Source: Thermoanaerobaculum sp.
GTDB lineage: Bacteria > Acidobacteriota > Thermoanaerobaculia > Multivoradales > UBA5704
Assembly: GCA_021154885.1 (NCBI GenBank)
Contig: JAJKHS010000004.1
Coordinates: 62,001-126,000 of the forward strand
Length of the DNA stretch: 64,000 bases
Direction of reading: 5' to 3'
Below the pieces are notes generated by a model. It was not told the DNA's origin. It saw only the letters and a program-made list of their open reading frames with translations, and did not search any database. Below, one piece after another: positions 17,819 to 27,151 of the stretch; the first letter of the stretch is position 1, and the number at the start of each line of letters is the position of its first letter. The position numbers and the translations under genes are program-made.

Positions 17819-18580
17819 CTACAACCGCGCGAGCGTCGTGTGGATGACGTCGTAGCTGCGCAGCTCGCGCTGGAGGAAGGCCCGCCGCACCTGTGTGCAG
17901 ACGGCTTCGACCTGCCGCAGCACCCCGGGCGCCGGCGGCCTCCCCGCCATCACCGGCAGGCTCTCGCGGCCCATGCGGCACAGCAGCTCAAGGGTCTCCG
18001 GCGCCACCGCGAAGCCGGAAGGTCCCCCGCAGTCGAGGCACAGCATCGTCTCCCCCGAGCGCGGCAGCACCGCCCCTTCCGGCGGGAACGACCGGCCGCA
18101 CGACGGGCAGACGTGGGGCGCCGGGAAGACCCCCGCGATGCGCAGCACCCAGGTCTCGAAATAGCGTGTGGCCAGGTCCCGTTCCACCCCCGCCGCCAGC
18201 GCCTGGAGCGTCGAGTCGAGGAGCCGGTACAGATGGTCCGAGGCCTCCTCCTCCTGGGCGAACTCCAGCAGGTGATCGGCGAGATAGCTGCCGAGGAGAA
18301 GCCCTTCGAGGTCCGACTGCAGGAGATGGGCGGTGCTGACCAGCTCCACCGACGAGATGCGGACGAGGTCCCGCCCCTCGCGCTCGTACCACGTCACCTG
18401 CACCTTGGCCAGCGGCTGGAGCTGGCCGCCGAAGCGGCTGTGCTTCACCCGCGCGCCTTTGGCGACGCCGCTCTTCTTGCCGTGCTCGCGGGTGAGGAAG
18501 GTGACGATCCGGTCGCGGTCGTGCAAGTCCCTGACGTCGAGGATCAACGCCTCGGCGGTCTGCAGGCCCATCTCCCGCAT
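17819..18580 (-). CDS. recO: DNA repair protein RecO
   Basis: A 253-residue protein: N-terminal OB fold ([20 protein letters not shown]), central helices ([15 protein letters not shown]), and a zinc module with CPSCG and CLDCGG, typical of RecO. RecO loads RecA on SSB-coated single-stranded DNA in the RecFOR pathway. Both the ATG at 18580 and one 9 nt later are possible starts; the first is used. It is divergent from the KirBac gene, with only 27 bp between them. Confidence 0.92.
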   Translation of the reverse strand: MREMGLQTAEALILDVRDLHDRDRIVTFLTREHGKKSGVAKGARVKHSRFGGQLQPLAKVQVTWYEREGRDLVRISSVELVSTAHLLQSDLEGLLLGSYLADHLLEFAQEEEASDHLYRLLDSTLQALAAGVERDLATRYFETWVLRIAGVFPAPHVCPSCGRSFPPEGAVLPRSGETMLCLDCGGPSGFAVAPETLELLCRMGRESLPVMAGRPPAPGVLRQVEAVCTQVRRAFLQRELRSYDVIHTTLARL

Positions 18581-18607
18581 CCTAGCACTGCGCTACACTC
18601 CCGCCGC

Positions 18608-19591
18608 ATGGCCCTCATCGAAGCCAAAACTCCCAACGCCACTCCGAACAGCGCCGAGGATCCGAACGGGGACCTGGGGTTCGGCGTCGTCGTCGCCCGC
18701 GAGAGCCGCAAGCGCCTGCTCAACCGGGACGGCAGCTTCAACGTCTTGCGCGAGGGCCTGAGCTTCATCCAGACGCTCAGCCCCTACCAATACCTCCTCA
18801 CCACCTCGTGGCCCCGCTTCCTCGGGCTGATCGTCCTCTTCTACCTGGCGACCAACTGCGTCTTCGCGGTGGCCTTCGTGGCCTGCGGGCCGGGGCAGAT
18901 CGCGGGCGCCACCGCCGCGACCCTGGGCAGCCGGCTGCTGGAGATGTTCTTCTTCAGCGTCCAGACCTTCGCCACCATCGGCTACGGCGGCATGCACCCG
19001 GTAGGGCTCGCGGCCAACCTGCTGGTCACCCTGGAGTCGCTGGTGGGATTGCTGGGCTTCGCGCTCGCCACCGGCATCCTCTTCTCCCGGTTCTCGCAGC
19101 CGACGGCGAAGATCCTGTTCAGCCGCAACGCCATCATCGCCCCCTACCGGGGGATCACGGCTTTCGAGTTCCGCATCGCCAACGCCCGCAGCAACGAGCT
19201 CATCCAAGTGGAGGCCCGGGTGATGCTCACCCGCCTCAAACCGGATGGCAACCGGGAGTTCCTCCTCTTGAAGCTGGAGCGCGAGAAGGTCGTGTTCTTC
19301 CCTCTCGCCTGGACCATCGTCCACCCCATCGACGAGGAGAGCCCATTCTGGGGCCTCACCCAGGAGGACCTCGCCACGTCCAATGCGGAGGTCCTCGTCC
19401 TCCTCTCCGGAATCGACGAGACCTTCTCTCAGACCGTGCACGCCCGCTCTTCCTACAAGGCGGACGAGATCGTCTGTGGGGCCCGCTTCGCCAATCTTTT
19501 CAATCCGCCGACACCGGACGGCGCACTGTCCATCGACGTCAGCCGGCTCGACCAGATCGAGAAGACGGTGCTGCCGGCGCCGCAGGGCTAG
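18608..19591 (+). CDS. Inward-rectifier-type potassium channel (KirBac family)
   Basis: A 327-residue protein: N-terminal slide-helix region, two transmembrane helices (about residues 75-100 and 136-160) flanking the pore loop FATIGYGGMHP, then a C-terminal immunoglobulin-like gating domain (FRIANARSNELIQVEARVML). The GYG selectivity filter supports potassium selectivity. It is located in the inner membrane. It separates recO from the rest of the housekeeping block and ends at a large palindrome shared with the convergent hydrolase gene. Confidence 0.93.
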   Translation: MALIEAKTPNATPNSAEDPNGDLGFGVVVARESRKRLLNRDGSFNVLREGLSFIQTLSPYQYLLTTSWPRFLGLIVLFYLATNCVFAVAFVACGPGQIAGATAATLGSRLLEMFFFSVQTFATIGYGGMHPVGLAANLLVTLESLVGLLGFALATGILFSRFSQPTAKILFSRNAIIAPYRGITAFEFRIANARSNELIQVEARVMLTRLKPDGNREFLLLKLEREKVVFFPLAWTIVHPIDEESPFWGLTQEDLATSNAEVLVLLSGIDETFSQTVHARSSYKADEIVCGARFANLFNPPTPDGALSIDVSRLDQIEKTVLPAPQG

Positions 19592-19592
19592 G

Positions 19593-19759
19593 AGCCTGCG
19601 CGGCAGAAAACCGAAGACAGGGACAGCAGGGACACCAGAGACAGCAGGGACGAAATCTCCGGTCTTGACTAAGTTTTACGTCCCTGTTGTCCCTGAAGTC
19701 CCTGCTGTCCCTTCTGTCCTGCACCAACGCTGCCTACGAGCTTTTCTGCCGCGCAGGCT
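19593..19759. terminator. 167-bp giant palindrome between convergent genes (GGGAC repeat family)
   Basis: The outer 18 bp (19593-19610, agcctgcgcggcagaaaa) are exactly complementary to 19742-19759. Inside, 19615-19651 consists of GGGAC units spaced 9 nt apart (gggacagca, gggacacca, gagacagca). It pairs imperfectly with 19679-19720 (tccctgttg, tccctgaag, tccctgctg). It fills the whole gap between the KirBac stop and the hydrolase stop, so it is probably a bidirectional terminator. A second member lies at 27728-27827. Confidence 0.75.
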
Positions 19760-20412
19760 TAAGCCAGCACCACCCGCAGCCAGGCCAGAAGGTCGCGGTC
19801 CACGTCATCCCGGCACTCGTCGAGGCCATGCCGGCACTTGGGATAGAGGCGGATGTCCTTGGGTTGCTTGGCGCGGCTGTAGAGATCCCGGGAGCAGTCG
19901 TCGGGCAGGACCTCGTCTTCCATGCCGTGGAGCACGAGGAGGGGACGAGGGCTGAGATAGGAAACGGCCCCGGTGCCGAAGGTCTGGCTGCTGAGGGCCG
20001 CCACGGCTACCACCTCGGAGGTCTCCACGCCGGCGGTGATGGCGACGGCGCCGCCGAAGGAGTGCCCCACGAGAGCCACCCGGGTCCGCCCCAGGGACTC
20101 CAGGTAGACGACGCCGGTGAGGACGTCCAGGGCACAGGCGTCGAGGTCGTTGGGCTCGCGATAGTCGAGGCGCAGCGAGGCGATGCGGTCCGCGACGAGC
20201 TTCGAGGCCAGACGCGGATACAGCCCGCGGGCCGGTCCGTCCAGGCCGCCCCCCGCGCCGCCCACCCAGACCACGGCGGCCCGCCCCTCGGGCGCCTCGT
20301 GAAAACGGCCGTCGAAAGTTCCGCCGTCGGTATGGAAGCGCAGCGTGGCAACTCCTTGAACGACCGGTCCCTGCTCGACGGCACGCAACTCCTGGCTCAG
20401 AGTCTGGCTCAT
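19759..20412 (-). CDS. Alpha/beta hydrolase (dienelactone-hydrolase-like)
   Basis: A 217-residue protein with the nucleophile elbow VGHSFGGAV, a likely acid in LHGMEDEVLP and the His in CRHGLDE. These make a complete Ser-Asp-His triad in the expected order. An oxyanion strand is suggested by AVVWVGGAGG. There is no signal peptide, so it is cytoplasmic. Substrate unknown; acyl-ester or lactone hydrolysis is inferred from the fold. Confidence 0.8.
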   Translation of the reverse strand: MSQTLSQELRAVEQGPVVQGVATLRFHTDGGTFDGRFHEAPEGRAAVVWVGGAGGGLDGPARGLYPRLASKLVADRIASLRLDYREPNDLDACALDVLTGVVYLESLGRTRVALVGHSFGGAVAITAGVETSEVVAVAALSSQTFGTGAVSYLSPRPLLVLHGMEDEVLPDDCSRDLYSRAKQPKDIRLYPKCRHGLDECRDDVDRDLLAWLRVVLA

Positions 20413-20579
20413 GATGGTGTGACCTCGCTGGTAAGACCTCGGTGCGGCTCCTAAAGTTCACCCCACGGAGGTCTGGAGGCACGACTCGTGCCAGGGCTGT
20501 TGCTAGGTCAGCGAGGGCGGGTGCGAGACCTAGGATCGGCCGATCCGGCGACCCTACTCTCCCGAACGCAACCTCGTAC

Positions 20580-20828
20580 ACACATTCCTTGCCCTTCGAT
20601 GGGACCTGCCCTCCGAAGCCTCACCCCCGGCCCCTCTCCTAAAGGAGAGGGGGGGCGACGCCGAACCGGAAGAGCGTTGTTGGTGCATGGGTCGCACCCT
20701 CACCGGTCACGGAGCGCAGAGCGCACTCTTCGGCAACACCCACCGCAGGAGTCCCCCCTCTCCCTCCGGGAGAGGGGCCGGGGGTGAGGCTTCGGAGGGC
20801 AGACCCCATCGACGGGCAAGGAATGTGT
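20580..20828. repeat. MITE-like element with 59-bp inverted repeats
   Basis: Arms 20580-20638 and 20770-20828 are complementary at 56 of 59 positions, beginning acacattccttgccc on the left. Each arm ends in a small hairpin of its own (cccctctcctaaaggagagg; ctccctccgggagagg). About 130 bp of unrelated sequence lies between them. It contains no reading frame for a transposase, so if mobile it would move in trans. It fills most of the 431-bp gap between the hydrolase and era; the remaining 165 bp show nothing recognisable. Confidence 0.75.
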
Positions 20829-20843
20829 GGAAGGGTATACCCT

Positions 20844-21746
20844 TTACTCCAACCCCAGATCCACATCCCGGTCCAAACTCGCCAGCACCGCCTTGTCCTC
20901 CCGCCAGCCCGGCTCGAGCCGGACGTTCAGGTCCAGGTAGACGCGGCGGCCGAGGAACTCTTCGAGATCGTGGCGGGCGGCGGTGCCAATCGCCTTGACC
21001 ATCTGTCCCTGGCTGCCGACGACGATCTTTTTCTGGCCCGGACGGTCGACGAGGATCGAAGCGTAGATGACGACCAGGTCCTTCTCCGGATCGTCCTCCC
21101 AGCGCTCGATGGCCACGGCGGTCGAGAAGGGCAGCTCCTCGGTGGTCAGCTCCAGCACCTTCTCCCGGATGCGCTCGGCCACCAGGAAGCGCTCCGGATG
21201 GATGGTGAGCAGCTCCGGGTCGAACAGGGGCTCGCCCTCGGGGAGGAGCTGCCACAGCACCTCCAGCAGGCGGTCGCAGTTGTCCCCCTTGGCGGCGCTG
21301 ACGGGCACGATCTCCTGGAACAGGCCGGTCGCCGCGTAGCGCTCGATCACCGGCAGGATCGCCGGTTTCTTCACCCGGTCCACCTTGTTGAGGAGGAGCA
21401 CCCGGGGACCCTCGGCCTTCGCGGCCAGGTCGAGCAGGTAGGCGTCGCCGGCGCCGAATTTCTGCGACACGTCGATCAGCAGGCAGACGACGTCGGCATC
21501 GGTCATGGCGTCGAGGGCGTAGCGCACCATCTGGCGATTGAGGCGGTGGAGAGGCTTGTGAATGCCCGGCGTGTCGTAGAACACCATCTGTCCCCGCTCG
21601 CCGGAGAGGATGCCCACGATGCGGTGGCGGGTGGTCTGCGGCTTGTCGGAGACGATGGCCACCTTCTCCCCCAGCAGACGGTTCATCAGGGTCGACTTGC
21701 CGGCGTTGGGCCGGCCGACCAGGGCGACGGTTCCGGATTTGGGCAT
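20844..21746 (-). CDS. era: GTPase Era
   Basis: A 300-residue protein with G1 GRPNAGKST, G2 region SDKPQTTRHRI, G3 DTPG, G4 NKVD, and a C-terminal KH domain (LVVIYASILVDRPGQKKIVV followed by the GxxG-type turn GSQGQM). Era binds 16S rRNA during 30S assembly. Its ATG overlaps the stop of the CorC-like gene by one base. It is the last gene of the phoH-to-era operon. Confidence 0.97.
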   Translation of the reverse strand: MPKSGTVALVGRPNAGKSTLMNRLLGEKVAIVSDKPQTTRHRIVGILSGERGQMVFYDTPGIHKPLHRLNRQMVRYALDAMTDADVVCLLIDVSQKFGAGDAYLLDLAAKAEGPRVLLLNKVDRVKKPAILPVIERYAATGLFQEIVPVSAAKGDNCDRLLEVLWQLLPEGEPLFDPELLTIHPERFLVAERIREKVLELTTEELPFSTAVAIERWEDDPEKDLVVIYASILVDRPGQKKIVVGSQGQMVKAIGTAARHDLEEFLGRRVYLDLNVRLEPGWREDKAVLASLDRDVDLGLE

Positions 21747-23047
21747 CAGGCCTCGGCCTCCTTGCTTCTGCTCTCCTCGGCGGCGGCGTCGATCCGCTCG
21801 ACGCGCACGGTCTGGATGCGGCGGTCGTCCACCGCTTCGACGGTGAAACGCAGGCCGTGGGTCTCCACCTGCTCGCCCACCTGGGGCACGTAGCCGAGCT
21901 CGCTGAAGATCAGGCCGGCCACGGTCTCGTACTCGGGGTCTTCGATCTCCACCTGGAAGAGCTCGTCCAGCAGCTCGATACGGGCGCGGCCGTCCAGCCG
22001 GTAAGAGCCGTCGCCCAGCGGCTCGAGCTCCGCGGCCAGAGCCTCGTGCTCGTCCATGATCTCGCCCACGATCTCCTCCAGCAGGTCCTCCACCGTCACC
22101 AGGCCGGCCGTGCCGCCGTACTCGTCGACCACGATGGCCACCTGCTGGAAGCGTGCCTGGAGCTCGCGCAGCAGCTCGCCCAGGGGCTTGGTCTCGGGGA
22201 TGAACAGCGGGGCTTTCAGCAGCTCGCGCAGGGGCGGCGGCTCAGGGCTGCGCAGGGCACGGAGCACGTCGCGAATGTGCAGGATGCCCACGATATGGTC
22301 GATCGAATCCTCGAACACGGGGATGCGCGAGTGGCCGGATTCGACGAAGCGGTCGGCCAGCATGTCCAGGGAGGCGTCGAGGGGCGCGCAGACCATGTCG
22401 ATGCGCGGCGTCATGACGCTGCGCGCCTGGGTGTCGCCGAAGCCGACGATGCCCCACAGCCACTCCCCCTCTTCGGGCTCCAGGATCCCCTCGCGGGTGC
22501 CGACGTCGATGAAGGCCTCGATCTCCTCGTCCGAGGCCTCGGAGTCCTCCCCCTCCTCGTGCCCCTGGCGCTCGAAGGCGCCGGAGGGGACGAGGGGCGC
22601 GAAGAGGGTCACCAGCGGCGAGAGGAGCCACAGCGTCACCCGGTAAACTCGGGTCAGCGCGCGCAGCGCCCGCTCCGGGTCCTTCCCCACCAGAGTCCGG
22701 TTGAGGACCTCGGTGGCGGCCACCAGCAGCAGCACCAGCAACAGGGCCCAGAGCCCGGGCCAGGCCCGGTTCCAGCGGGCGAGGAGCGCCGCCAGCAGGG
22801 CGTAGAGGACGATGGGAGCGGCGCGGGAGAAGAGCGACAGCAGGTAGCGGAAGACGCCGAAGCGGACGGGTGTCTCGGAGAGCTTGCGCAGCGAGCCGCC
22901 GGCCTCCTCGGACCAGTGGCGGAGGCGGATGGGCCCGCTGCGCTCCAGCAGGGCGGAGAGCGTGGCCGCGACCACCGCCAGAGGGATGAGCAGCCCCACC
23001 CCCCAGAGCAGCAGGCTCGGCGGCACGCCGTGGACACCGTCAGCCAT
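21746..23047 (-). CDS. CBS-domain membrane protein of the HlyC/CorC (CNNM) family
   Basis: A 433-residue protein. About four membrane helices (residues ~10-30, 60-85, 88-110, 130-155) precede an acidic linker. Paired CBS domains follow (VMTPRIDMVCAPLDASLDML; HSRIPVFEDSIDHIVGILHI; VDEYGGTAGLVTVEDLLEEI), then the CorC/HlyC C-terminal domain. Such proteins act in Mg/Co efflux. The ATG at 23047 overlaps ybeY by 8 bases. This gene order between ybeY and era is common. Confidence 0.9.
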   Translation of the reverse strand: MADGVHGVPPSLLLWGVGLLIPLAVVAATLSALLERSGPIRLRHWSEEAGGSLRKLSETPVRFGVFRYLLSLFSRAAPIVLYALLAALLARWNRAWPGLWALLLVLLLVAATEVLNRTLVGKDPERALRALTRVYRVTLWLLSPLVTLFAPLVPSGAFERQGHEEGEDSEASDEEIEAFIDVGTREGILEPEEGEWLWGIVGFGDTQARSVMTPRIDMVCAPLDASLDMLADRFVESGHSRIPVFEDSIDHIVGILHIRDVLRALRSPEPPPLRELLKAPLFIPETKPLGELLRELQARFQQVAIVVDEYGGTAGLVTVEDLLEEIVGEIMDEHEALAAELEPLGDGSYRLDGRARIELLDELFQVEIEDPEYETVAGLIFSELGYVPQVGEQVETHGLRFTVEAVDDRRIQTVRVERIDAAAEESRSKEAEA

Positions 23048-23495
23048 CGTTGCCCTCGCGCAGCCAAATCCGGCGCAGCCGGCGCTCCAGGCGGTCCATC
23101 TGCCCCTCGTCGGTCTCGTGGTCGTAGCCCAGGCAGTGGAGAACGCCGTGAAGCAGCAGGGTCCTGATCTCGCGCTCAGGACCATGATCGCCGGCCGCGG
23201 CGGCCTGGCGGCGAGCCACGGGCACGGAGATCAGGACGTCCCCCAGGTGGTTGGCCTCCGGAGAGGCGGCCTCCCCGGGGAAGGAGAGGACGTCGGTCGT
23301 CTTGTCCTGGCCTCGGAACTCGCGGTTGACCCGCCGCATCTCGCGGTCGCTGCAGAAGCGCACGCCGAAGCTCTCCGCCTGGGGAGCCAGCGCCGCCAGC
23401 AGGCGGACGAGCCAGGGGCGCAGCCGGCGGGCGCCGGCCTCCGGATAGTGGTTGGGGTTCTGCAGGACGATGTCGAGCGCTTCACTCACGGTCAC
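23040..23495 (-). CDS. ybeY: Endoribonuclease YbeY
   Basis: A 151-residue protein with the zinc motif HGVLHCLGYDHETDEGQM and the upstream NREFRGQDKTTDVLSFP signature, both diagnostic of YbeY (16S rRNA 3' maturation and ribosome quality control). The GTG start at 23495 overlaps the stop of the HD gene (GTGA), fixing the start. Confidence 0.95.
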   Translation of the reverse strand: MTVSEALDIVLQNPNHYPEAGARRLRPWLVRLLAALAPQAESFGVRFCSDREMRRVNREFRGQDKTTDVLSFPGEAASPEANHLGDVLISVPVARRQAAAAGDHGPEREIRTLLLHGVLHCLGYDHETDEGQMDRLERRLRRIWLREGNDG

Positions 23496-25858
23496 GAAGC
23501 CCGCCGGACGGCCTTCTTCTCCCGCTTCGGCCCGGCGTTGAAGTCGAAGCCCGGATAGTCGATCCGCTGGTGGAAGATGTTGGCGAGCACCCGGTGGAAG
23601 GCCTCCGCGACCTTGCGCAGGTCGGAGAGGGTGAGATCGGTCTCGTCGAGCTGGCCGTCCTGCAGGACGTCTTCGGCGATGGTGCGGATCAGACCGCGGA
23701 TCTTGGCCGTCGTCGGCTCGACCAGCGTGCGGCTCGCGGCCTCCACGGCGTCGGCGAGCATCAGCACGCCCATGCACTTGTTCTGCGGCCGGGGACCTGG
23801 ATAGCGGTACTTCTCCTCGGTGACGTCGGTGGAGTCCGGGTCCTTCTGCTCCAGCGCCCGGCTGTAGAAGAACTTGATCAGCCGCGTCCCGTGGTGCTGG
23901 CGGATAGCATCGTTCAGCACCCGCGGCAGCGCGTGCTCGCGGGCCAGCTCCACCCCCTCCTTGACATGGTTGATGAGGATCAGCGCGCTCATCGACGGCA
24001 GCAGCTTGTCGTGCCGGTTGTGTCCCGGGCGCTGGTTCTCCACGAAGTAGTCGGGGCGCAGCACCTTGCCGATGTCGTGATAGAGGCCGGAGGTATAGGC
24101 CAGCACCGGGTCGGCGCCGATGGCCTCACAGCCCTCCTTGGCCAGGTTGGCCACCATCAGCGAGTGCTGGAAGGTGCCGGGAGCCTCGAAGGCCAGCCGG
24201 CGCAGCAGCGGCAGGTTGGTGTTGGACAGCTCCAGCAGCTTGATGTCGGTGGTGATGCCCATCAGCCACTCCAGGATGGGCAGGATGAAGCTGGTGGCCG
24301 CCGTGACCAGCAGGCCGCCGGCGAGAGCGCAGAGAAGGTCGAAGCCCACCTGCGCCACACCCCGCTCCGCCGGCTCCATGGCGGCGAGGACGAGGACCAT
24401 GACGAGGTTGACAGCCCCCACCACCAGGCCGACGCGGGCGATCACCAGCCGGTAGCCGAACTGGTAGCGATCGACGGCGAGGATGGCGGCGAGCGAGCCG
24501 GCCAGGCTGTAGAACACCACCCACAGAGCGTCGCCGTCCACCCCCAGACGCGAGGCGAGGACGGAGAACAGCACCGACAGCACCAGCGCCGCGTGCCGGC
24601 CGAGCAGCAGGGTCGCGACCAGGGCCAGAGCGGCGAACGGGATGGCGTAGGCGTAGCTGCGGGCCGAGGTCAGAGGCGCGGACTCCAAGGCGCCGGAGAG
24701 GGCGCTGGCGATCACGAACATGAGCTTCGCGCCGACCAGGGAGAGCAGCAGCAGGAGGAGGCTCTCGCTGAACAGCCGTCCCCGGCTGTGGTCCGCCACC
24801 CGCTCGCCGCGCTCGGCGAGCCAGACGACGAGCGCCGCGAAGCCCAGCAGCACGAGCGTGGCGGCGATCGGCGGCAGGCGTTGCGGGAGCTGCCGGTCTC
24901 CCCTCATCTGAGAGATGACGCGGGCGTCGTTGGGGCGGATGACGTCGCCTTTACGGACGATCATCTGGCCTTTGCGGATCTGACTGAAGACCTGGCCCAC
25001 GGCGGCGGCCGCATTCGCCTGCCGCAGCAGCGTCTCGCTGCGGTTCGGGAGCAGGTTCGGGGGGAGGTTCTCGACCAGAAATTCCACCAGCAGCCGGCGC
25101 TCCTCGCTCTTGTAGCCGCTCCAGCCCCGCACCTCGGACTCGAAAAAGTCCCGCGCCTCCCCGGGGTAGCCGACGTTGTCGAACAGGTCGAGCTTGACGC
25201 TCTCGGTGCCCGTCGCCAGGTTGCGCAGGGCGATGCCGTGCATGCGGTTCTCGAGGAGCTGGTCCTTGTTGGCCACCACCCCCCGTCGCAGGGCCTGGCC
25301 CAGGGCGCCGCGGACGTGGTCCTCTAGGTCGGAGGAGAAGCCGCGGGCGACCAGCAGCCGGGCCTGCTCCGGGGTCACCTTGATACCGTCGGGTGCCGGC
25401 GGGCTCGCGGTCAGCTCCCGCACCACCTCCGCCCGCACCGCGGCCTCCTTGCCCTGACCCTCGGCCAGCAGCCGCCGGCCGTTGTCGAAGAACTGCGCCA
25501 CGGCGGCTTCGCGCTCGCCGCGGACGCCGGGGTCGAGGTCGTAGACCCGGAGCACGGCGTCGCGGGCCTCCCGCTGCCTGGCCAGGGTGGCCTCGTCGTC
25601 CTTGAGCAGGAGGTCGCGGGAGGCCACATAGTCGCGGTCCGCGATGGCTCCGGCCACGGCGCGGTTGGGAAAGAGGAAGGCCCCCGGCGTCAGCGTCCAG
25701 GTGGCGAGCAGAAGGAACAGCCCCAGCCAGAGCCACGGCATCTCCAGCGCCTGCTCCCACGCGTCGCGCAACCGCAGCCGCCGGCGCAGCAGCATGGCGC
25801 GGGTGGCGGGGCGGATGTCGATGACGCCGGTGGAAGTTGAGTCCTTGTCGCGCGCCAT
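23492..25858 (-). CDS. pgpH: 7TM-HD phosphodiesterase (PgpH-like, predicted c-di-AMP hydrolase)
   Basis: A 788-residue protein: one N-terminal helix (~residues 40-60), an extracytoplasmic 7TMR-HDED domain (~80-330), about seven helices (~335-530) and a cytoplasmic HD domain. The HD motif is seen as HSLMVANLAKEG, YHDIGKVLRPDYF and LILINHVKEGVELA, with HHGT further on. Characterised relatives hydrolyse cyclic di-AMP. The ATG at 25858 is followed by a basic N-terminus as in the family. Confidence 0.93.
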   Translation of the reverse strand: MARDKDSTSTGVIDIRPATRAMLLRRRLRLRDAWEQALEMPWLWLGLFLLLATWTLTPGAFLFPNRAVAGAIADRDYVASRDLLLKDDEATLARQREARDAVLRVYDLDPGVRGEREAAVAQFFDNGRRLLAEGQGKEAAVRAEVVRELTASPPAPDGIKVTPEQARLLVARGFSSDLEDHVRGALGQALRRGVVANKDQLLENRMHGIALRNLATGTESVKLDLFDNVGYPGEARDFFESEVRGWSGYKSEERRLLVEFLVENLPPNLLPNRSETLLRQANAAAAVGQVFSQIRKGQMIVRKGDVIRPNDARVISQMRGDRQLPQRLPPIAATLVLLGFAALVVWLAERGERVADHSRGRLFSESLLLLLLSLVGAKLMFVIASALSGALESAPLTSARSYAYAIPFAALALVATLLLGRHAALVLSVLFSVLASRLGVDGDALWVVFYSLAGSLAAILAVDRYQFGYRLVIARVGLVVGAVNLVMVLVLAAMEPAERGVAQVGFDLLCALAGGLLVTAATSFILPILEWLMGITTDIKLLELSNTNLPLLRRLAFEAPGTFQHSLMVANLAKEGCEAIGADPVLAYTSGLYHDIGKVLRPDYFVENQRPGHNRHDKLLPSMSALILINHVKEGVELAREHALPRVLNDAIRQHHGTRLIKFFYSRALEQKDPDSTDVTEEKYRYPGPRPQNKCMGVLMLADAVEAASRTLVEPTTAKIRGLIRTIAEDVLQDGQLDETDLTLSDLRKVAEAFHRVLANIFHQRIDYPGFDFNAGPKREKKAVRRAS

Positions 25859-25920
25859 GATCGGTCAGCGGCCCTCGCCCCGGGTCGGTGAAAGGAGGCC
25901 GGAGGACCGGGCTCCGGGGC

Positions 25921-26922
25921 TCATGAGGCCGGATAGCTCCCCTGGCGCGCGGCGCGCGCCTCGGCCTCGCGTTCGCTCTTCTTCTTCTCGAAAGAATCGT
26001 AGGCGGTGACGATCTTCTGCACCAGGACGTGGCGCACGACGTCGCGCTGGTCGAAGTAGAAGAACTTGATCCCCTCCACGCCGGACAGCACCTCCTGCGC
26101 CTCTTTGAGGCCCGACGTCCGGCCCTGGGGGAGGTCCACCTGGGTGACGTCGCCGTTGATCACGGCCTTGGAGTTGAAGCCGATGCGGGTGAGGAACATC
26201 TTCATCTGCTCGCTGGTGGTGTTCTGCGCCTCGTCGAGGATGATGAAGCTGTCGTTGAGCGTGCGGCCGCGCATGAAGGCGATGGGGGCGATCTCGATGA
26301 TCCCCCGCTCCAGCATCCGTCCCACCTTCTCGTAGCCGATGATGTCGTGCAGGGCGTCGTGCAGGGGGCGCAGGTAGGGATTGACCTTCTCCACCAGGTC
26401 GCCGGGGAGGAAGCCCAGCTTCTCCCCCGCCTCCACCGCCGGCCGCGCCAGGATGATGCGCCGCACCCGCTTCTCCAGCAGGGCGGCGGCGGCCATCGCC
26501 ACCGCCAGGTAGGTCTTGCCGGTGCCGGCCGGGCCGATGGAGATGACGATGTCGTGGTCGATCATCGATTGAATGTAGAGCTGTTGCTTGAGGCTGCGGG
26601 GTGCCACCAGCCGGCGCACGGAGGCGAGCATCCCCTCGGGAAAGAAGAACTCCATGAGCGAGGTCTCCGGTGCTTCGGAGATGACGCGGATGGCCGTCTG
26701 CACGTCGCCGGGCCGGAAGCGGTAGCCCTTCTCGGTGACGGCACCCAGCTCCGCGAGCAGGTGCCGCACCCGCTCCACCGGCTCCGGCTCGCCATGGATG
26801 TGGAGCTCGTTGCCGCGGGCGGTCAGGGAGACGTCGAAGGTGCGCTCGATGCGCCGGAGGTTCTCGTCCTGGGTGCCGAAGAGGGTGTCGAGCCCCTCCT
26901 CGGCGAGAGTGACTTGTGTCAT
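25921..26922 (-). CDS. phoH: PhoH-family ATPase
   Basis: A 333-residue protein with N-terminal KH-like segment (NELHIHGEPEPVERVRHLL), Walker A GPAGTGKTYLA and Walker B FIILDEAQNT, plus MFLTRIGFNSKAVINGD; all are PhoH signatures. It is an RNA-associated ATPase linked functionally to YbeY, two genes downstream. It is the first gene of the phoH-pgpH-ybeY-corC-era run; the 62-bp gap to pgpH shows nothing distinct. Confidence 0.95.
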   Translation of the reverse strand: MTQVTLAEEGLDTLFGTQDENLRRIERTFDVSLTARGNELHIHGEPEPVERVRHLLAELGAVTEKGYRFRPGDVQTAIRVISEAPETSLMEFFFPEGMLASVRRLVAPRSLKQQLYIQSMIDHDIVISIGPAGTGKTYLAVAMAAAALLEKRVRRIILARPAVEAGEKLGFLPGDLVEKVNPYLRPLHDALHDIIGYEKVGRMLERGIIEIAPIAFMRGRTLNDSFIILDEAQNTTSEQMKMFLTRIGFNSKAVINGDVTQVDLPQGRTSGLKEAQEVLSGVEGIKFFYFDQRDVVRHVLVQKIVTAYDSFEKKKSEREAEARAARQGSYPAS

Positions 26923-27083
26923 CGCTGTGGGTGTCTCACTGGGGCATCGGTGATTCAGGGCCGCGGCCCTCGTGGCCGGCTCCTCTGGAGGGGAAGTGTA
27001 TCAGAGGCGGCCCCTCTCTCGGCGGACGGGGGGTTGCGAGCCCGCTGGAGGCAACCTCCTGTATACTCGGTGCAAGGAAAAAA

Positions 27084-27110
27084 GGGACGCCGAGGGACAA
27101 CAGGGACGCC
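27084..27110 (+). repeat. Half-copy of the GGGAC 9-nt repeat family
   Basis: Three units (gggacgccg, agggacaac, agggacgcc) spaced 9 nt apart, in the 5' region of the four-helix protein gene. No complementary arm follows, so it is a solo arm. Confidence 0.55.
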
Positions 27111-27151
27111 ACGGGTGAGAGCCTCGGTTCCCTTGCGCCTCAAGGAACGCC

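Noticed and set aside
20413-20579. A tRNA-like segment upstream of the hydrolase
   Set aside because: No cloverleaf with a T-arm and anticodon arm could be built; no tRNA or rRNA gene is visible in the window.
26923-27151. Possible RNA gene or riboswitch between phoH and the four-helix protein
   Set aside because: Only a GC-rich palindrome and three GGGAC units are seen; nothing matches a known RNA architecture.
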